Assembly (NCBI GenBank): GCA_902496645.1 | Contig: CABVBR010000085.1 | Coordinates: forward strand, 1-8,748 | Reading direction: 5' to 3' | Length of the DNA: 8,748 nt | Source: an uncultured Collinsella sp. | GTDB taxonomy: Bacteria; Actinomycetota; Coriobacteriia; Coriobacteriales; Coriobacteriaceae | In this document: one piece after another, positions 5,627 to 8,748 of the stretch | Layout: the number at the start of each line of letters is the position of its first letter | How positions within the stretch are numbered: position 1 is the first letter of the stretch | Translations under genes and position numbers: made by a program | Notes under the pieces: model-generated | Told to the model about the DNA's origin: nothing | The model's database searches: none | The model's input: only the letters and a program-made list of their open reading frames with translations

Positions 5627-6106
5627 TTATTTAGCGTGTCCGCCGCCCGCCGTCATCTGGGCTGCATGCTCCAGCTGATCGGCGATTGCCTCCCAGCTTT
5701 CGCGGGCCGCCTTGGTTGATCCGGGAAAGTTTACGACAATTGTAAGACCGCGTTGCATGCACACGGCGCGCGAAAGCATGGCACGGCGCGTCTTAGTCAT
5801 CGAGTACGCGCGAATCGCCTCGGCAATGCCCGGCACATCGCGGTCGCAGACAGCACGCGTCGCCTCGGGCGTCACGTCGCGCATCGAAAGCCCCGTGCCG
5901 CCGCAGGTAAGCACGACGTGGGCATGGCGCTCGTCGGCAGCGTCCACGATAGCCGCGCCAATCTCGTCGACGTCGTCGCGCACGACAACATGTGACGCGA
6001 CCGTCCAGCCCTGCGCCGCAATAAGCTCCTCGAGCGCGGCTCCGGCCTCGTCCTGGGCAAGATCGCGCGTGTCAGAACACGTCACGATCGAAATCTTTAA
6101 CTCCAT
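5627..6106 (-). CDS. mog: Molybdopterin adenylyltransferase, MogA/MoaB family
   Basis: A 159-residue cytoplasmic enzyme that would adenylate molybdopterin with ATP, making MPT-AMP for MoeA. The start ATG at 6104-6106 is chosen because AGGAGGAG lies directly upstream and because the protein then begins MELKISIVTCSDTRD, the normal family opening; a longer frame to 6166 would overlap moeA by about 50 bases. Visible motifs are TCSDTRD (9-15), LTCGGTGLSMRDVTPEAT (66-83), the molybdopterin-binding signature with the catalytic aspartate, and VVNFPGSTKAA (124-134), the conserved phosphate/substrate loop. Length agrees with the family (about 160-170). It lies 10 bases after moeA, so the two are one unit. 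Whether it is a true Mog or a MoaB paralogue cannot be separated confidently; a lone copy beside moeA argues for the Mog role. Confidence 0.9.
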   Translation of the reverse strand: MELKISIVTCSDTRDLAQDEAGAALEELIAAQGWTVASHVVVRDDVDEIGAAIVDAADERHAHVVLTCGGTGLSMRDVTPEATRAVCDRDVPGIAEAIRAYSMTKTRRAMLSRAVCMQRGLTIVVNFPGSTKAARESWEAIADQLEHAAQMTAGGGHAK

Positions 6107-6110
6107 AGCG

Positions 6111-6118
6111 CTCCTCCT
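6111..6118 (-). promoter_or_regulatory. Ribosome binding site that sets the mog start
   Basis: AGGAGGAG on the minus strand overlaps the moeA stop codon (6117-6119) and lies 4 bases before the mog ATG. This indicates translational coupling with moeA and fixes the short, 159-residue form of Mog. Confidence 0.75.
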
Positions 6119-7379
6119 ACAGCACCGTTCCCTCGGGCAGATCGACACGGACGACATCCACGACATCGCCCGTCTCGAACTCGCACGGGCCCTCGTTAAT
6201 GCGCAGCAGGCAGTTCGCCCGCTGCATCGTGCCGAGCAATGCCGAGTTTTGGCTCTTGGCCTCGGTCACCATAAGCTCGCCGGTCTGTGCATCACGCGTA
6301 ACCGTGGCGCGGTCATAAAAGCGACGGTCCTGGCGCTTCTTCACGCCATGCGTCAACGTGGCCTGTTGCACAGGACGAGCGTCCTCGACAAACCCGCGCA
6401 TCTTGCGAATCGCCGGGCGCGCGAGCATCTCAAAGCCCACGTATGCCGCAGCCGGATTGCCCGAAAGCCCCAGGTACGGTTTGCTGCCGAGCAGGCCAAA
6501 CGTGATGGCCTTACCGGGACGCATCGAGATGCGATCGAACAGGACCTCGCCTTCGTGCTGGACCAGCGCCGTCACGTAATCGTAGTCTCCGGCCGAGGCA
6601 CCACCGCTCGTAATGACAAAATCGCACTCGCGCACCGCGCGGTGTACGAGCTCGGATATCGCCTGCTCGTCGTCGGGCGCGATGCCGTAGAACACGGGCT
6701 CGGCACCGGCATCGAGCGCCTCGGCCATCAGCGCCGAGGAGTTGGAATCGCGAATCTGGCCACGCGCGGGCACCTCACCTGGCGAAACCAGTTCCGTACC
6801 CAGCGAGATGATGCCCACGCGCGGGGCAGCGTGTACTTTCACGCTCGCGTATCCGGCACTTGCCAGCAGACCCGCACCCGCCGGCGCCACAATCTCGCCG
6901 GCGTGCAGCACGACGTCTCCGGCATGGGCCTCCTCGGCGGCAGAGCGAACATTCTCCCCCACCTTGGCCGGTGCCGAGAAGCGGACGTGCGAGCCCTCAT
7001 TGCCATCGCCGTCAAGAACCTCGACGATCTCGTACTTCACCACGGCGTCGGCGCTCTCTGGCACCGGCGCGCCCGTCATGATGCGCACCGTCTCGCCCAC
7101 GCCGATCGTGCCTTCAAACACATGACCAGCCGCCTCGTGGCCAACAACGGAAAGCGTCACCGGCGTATCTGCTGACGCCGCGGCGAGATCAGCGGCGCGA
7201 ACGGCATATCCGTCCATAGCGCTGTTGGCAAATGGCGAGATGTCGATATCGGCCACAGCATCCTCGGCCAAGGGAAGGCCGGCCGCCTGCCATACGGGAA
7301 TCTCGACAACCCCGGTCGGACTCACATGTGACAAGACAATTGCCTGCGCGTCCTCCAACGGAATGAGCTTCTCTGCCAT
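6117..7379 (-). CDS. moeA: Molybdopterin molybdenumtransferase MoeA
   Basis: A 420-residue cytoplasmic enzyme that inserts molybdate into MPT-AMP to make molybdenum cofactor; tungstate can be used by relatives in anaerobes. The ATG at 7377-7379 is preferred to a GTG two codons upstream because AAGAGG then lies 5 bases away. Visible motifs in order are NSAMDGYAVRAADL (52-65), MTGAPVPESADAVVKYE (101-117), the MogA-like domain with SLGTELVSPGE (192-202), GQIRDSNS (207-214), ITSGGASAGDYDYV (256-269) and RPGKAITFG (287-295), then LSGNPAAAYVGFEML (305-319) and a C-terminal beta domain (about 335-420). Length agrees with the family (about 400-420). It is the first gene of the moeA-mog unit and is divergent from the CLC gene. 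Confidence 0.95.
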   Translation of the reverse strand: MAEKLIPLEDAQAIVLSHVSPTGVVEIPVWQAAGLPLAEDAVADIDISPFANSAMDGYAVRAADLAAASADTPVTLSVVGHEAAGHVFEGTIGVGETVRIMTGAPVPESADAVVKYEIVEVLDGDGNEGSHVRFSAPAKVGENVRSAAEEAHAGDVVLHAGEIVAPAGAGLLASAGYASVKVHAAPRVGIISLGTELVSPGEVPARGQIRDSNSSALMAEALDAGAEPVFYGIAPDDEQAISELVHRAVRECDFVITSGGASAGDYDYVTALVQHEGEVLFDRISMRPGKAITFGLLGSKPYLGLSGNPAAAYVGFEMLARPAIRKMRGFVEDARPVQQATLTHGVKKRQDRRFYDRATVTRDAQTGELMVTEAKSQNSALLGTMQRANCLLRINEGPCEFETGDVVDVVRVDLPEGTVL

Positions 7380-7437
7380 ATGCACCTCTTACAGATCGCG
7401 GCGCGCAAGAGCGTCGCCGATTCTTTATGTTTGATTC

Positions 7438-7463
7438 AGTATAATCCCCAGCCGCCATGTCGA
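7438..7463 (-). promoter_or_regulatory. Candidate moeA promoter with TCGACATGG element
   Basis: On the minus strand TATACT (7438-7443) is a 5/6 match to a -10 box, about 60 bases before the moeA start. TCGACATGG (7455-7463) lies exactly 11 bases upstream of it. A small CGGCG/CGCCG hairpin can form in the expected leader (about 7400-7420). A classical -35 at 16-17 bases spacing is weak. Confidence 0.5.
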
Positions 7464-7536
7464 AACTTGTTCTACAGCCGTGCATACACCTGTCGGCTAC
7501 GGGCCGCGAAACGCAAGCCAAAACCAACCCACCGGC

Positions 7537-7562
7537 TCGACATGGTTGCCACGCTCTATAAT
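7537..7562 (+). promoter_or_regulatory. Candidate clc promoter with TCGACATGG element
   Basis: A perfect TATAAT (7557-7562) lies about 30 bases before the clc start, with TCGACATGG (7537-7545) exactly 11 bases upstream, the same geometry as at the divergent moeA promoter. The expected leader is short (about 25 bases). A second TATAAT at 7440-7445 overlaps the moeA -10 and could be an upstream alternative. Confidence 0.55.
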
Positions 7563-7593
7563 GCTCGTGTTGCAACCACAAACAGAGGACACC

Positions 7594-8748
7594 ATGGCTT
7601 TTACCGACACATCAGACAGCGAAAGCGAAGAGCAGGACAACTCCCTGACGCTCGATGAGGGAGGCTTCTTCTCCCTGAATGACGTCATCATGGCCGGCAG
7701 GCATCAGCTCACCCGCTCCGAGCATCTCTTGGCCGCCGACACGCGCCGCAACGCCCGCAATCTGCTCGCGAGCGCCAACCTGCTCGTGCTCGTCGTGATC
7801 GTCTCGCTCGCCATGGGTGTTGCCGCCTGGGCATTTTTAGCCTCGCTGAACATCGCGACCGACTATCGCGAGCACCATGCGTGGATCTACGCCCTGCTCC
7901 CCGCCGTGGGTGTCGCTACCGCATGGGTGTATAAGAACCACGGCCTTGCCGCCAAACGTGGCAACAACCTGGTCATCGACTCTGCCCTGGGTACCCGCCT
8001 CATCCATGCCCGCATGGCCATCCTCACCTTTGTCTGCTCCACGCTCACGCACCTGACAGGCGGCTCGGCCGGACGCGAGGGCGCTGCGGTGCAGATCGGC
8101 GGCACCATCGCCAGCAACATCTCAAACCTGGCGCATCTCAAAAAGCACGACCATCACGATCTTATGCTCGCCGGCATCTCGTCTGCCTTTGGCGCCGTAT
8201 TCGGCTCGCCTCTCGCCGGCGCTTTCTTTGGCATGGAGATGTGCTTTATCGGCAAGATCGACTACACCGCCGGTATTTACTGCCTCGTCGCCTCGTTTAC
8301 CGGCTACTTTACGTCGCTTGCCCTGGGCACCGAGTACGAGACGAACGTCATCGCCAGCGTCCCCGATATGACGCCCCGAACGGTTGCCATCGTCGTCGTC
8401 AGCGCCATTGTCTTTGGACTGACTGCGCGACTCTTTGCCTGGTCGGTTCGAACCGTCAAGAGCCTCTACGGCCACTTTATCACCAACTACCTTGTCCGCG
8501 CACTCGTAGGTGCACTCGTGGTGCTCGCGGCTTACGCGGCACTCGATGCCTGGAAGTACGCCGGCCTTGCCACCTGGCTCTCGGGCGCCGGTTTCGCCGG
8601 CAACACGACCCTCGCCGACGCGGCCATCAAGCTCGTCGTGACGGCGCTCACCCTGGGCGCAGGCTTCCAGGGCGGCGAGGTCACGCCCCTGTTTGGCATC
8701 GGAGCTGCGCTTGGCGGCTGGATCGGCTGCCTTGCCGGCATCGACCCC
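7594..8748 (+). CDS. CLC-family anion channel/antiporter, fluoride-type (CLC-F-like), 3' end outside the window
   Basis: 385 residues are present and the frame is open at the window edge. ATG at 7594 has GAGG 5 bases upstream. An acidic N-terminal tail (about 50 residues) precedes the first membrane helix (about 58-84). The CLC gating motif appears as GSAGREGAAVQIGG (157-170), with the gating glutamate at E162. Other core segments are SSAFGAVFGSPLAGAFFGMEM (about 194-214) and FQGGEVTPLFGIGAALGG (358-375). The usual chloride-selectivity motif GSGIP is absent; the equivalent loop reads KRGNNLVID (121-129). From memory, the GREG-(T/A), GNNL and GGEVTP variants are typical of CLC-F fluoride/proton antiporters rather than chloride CLCs, so fluoride export is possible. 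No fluoride riboswitch is seen upstream. A general chloride channel call is the safe alternative. Confidence 0.85.
   Translation, partial: MAFTDTSDSESEEQDNSLTLDEGGFFSLNDVIMAGRHQLTRSEHLLAADTRRNARNLLASANLLVLVVIVSLAMGVAAWAFLASLNIATDYREHHAWIYALLPAVGVATAWVYKNHGLAAKRGNNLVIDSALGTRLIHARMAILTFVCSTLTHLTGGSAGREGAAVQIGGTIASNISNLAHLKKHDHHDLMLAGISSAFGAVFGSPLAGAFFGMEMCFIGKIDYTAGIYCLVASFTGYFTSLALGTEYETNVIASVPDMTPRTVAIVVVSAIVFGLTARLFAWSVRTVKSLYGHFITNYLVRALVGALVVLAAYAALDAWKYAGLATWLSGAGFAGNTTLADAAIKLVVTALTLGAGFQGGEVTPLFGIGAALGGWIGCLAGIDP

Noticed and set aside
5712..7175. Plus-strand open frame of 487 codons opposite mog and moeA
   Set aside because: It spans two well-supported genes and their junction on the other strand and has no motif of its own.
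7380..7593. Fluoride (crcB-type) riboswitch upstream of the CLC gene
   Set aside because: I could not find the conserved aptamer core on the plus strand, and the best promoter leaves too short a leader.

Overview
The window looks like a chromosomal segment of a high-GC, strictly anaerobic Gram-positive bacterium. The protein style (Tat-type lipoprotein ModA, short Mog, a double-cubane-type protein, CLC-F-like channel) and codon use suggest Coriobacteriia, perhaps Collinsella or a relative. That assignment is inference; no rRNA or other marker gene is present. All genes are on the minus strand except the last.

Layout from right to left in the main direction of transcription. At 7594-8748 (+) lies a CLC-family anion channel/antiporter with fluoride-type (CLC-F-like) sequence signatures, cut by the window end. 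Divergent from it across a 214-base gap is moeA-mog (7379 to 5627), which covers the last steps of molybdenum cofactor synthesis: molybdopterin adenylation by Mog and metal insertion by MoeA. A strong Rho-independent terminator closes this unit at 5580-5613. A second unit, modA-modB-modC (5421 to 1961), encodes a complete molybdate (or tungstate) ABC importer. It has its own TATAAT promoter, preceded by an ordered array of GAGAA/TTCTC half-sites, and ends in a terminator at 1913-1949. Its permease is unusual: a secreted-type signal peptide and about 185 residues of extracytoplasmic domain precede the normal ModB core.

After a 431-base gap (1530-1960) holding a candidate 22-codon small ORF with a very strong Shine-Dalgarno sequence and promoter, come two adjacent genes of the 2-hydroxyacyl-CoA dehydratase D-component / double-cubane cluster protein (DCCP, YjiM-like) family. 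One is complete (246-1529) and only the N-terminus of the second is present (1-101). A 103-base long-hairpin palindrome lies between them.

The genes make a coherent metal picture: oxyanion uptake (ModABC), cofactor metallation (Mog, MoeA), and an adjacent ATP-driven low-potential Fe-S reductase pair. Any functional link between the last two is only inferred from position, because terminators separate the units. The most notable points are the ModB N-terminal domain, the half-site array upstream of modA, the matched motif geometry in the moeA/clc divergent promoters, the intergenic palindrome, and the tandem DCCP-like genes.
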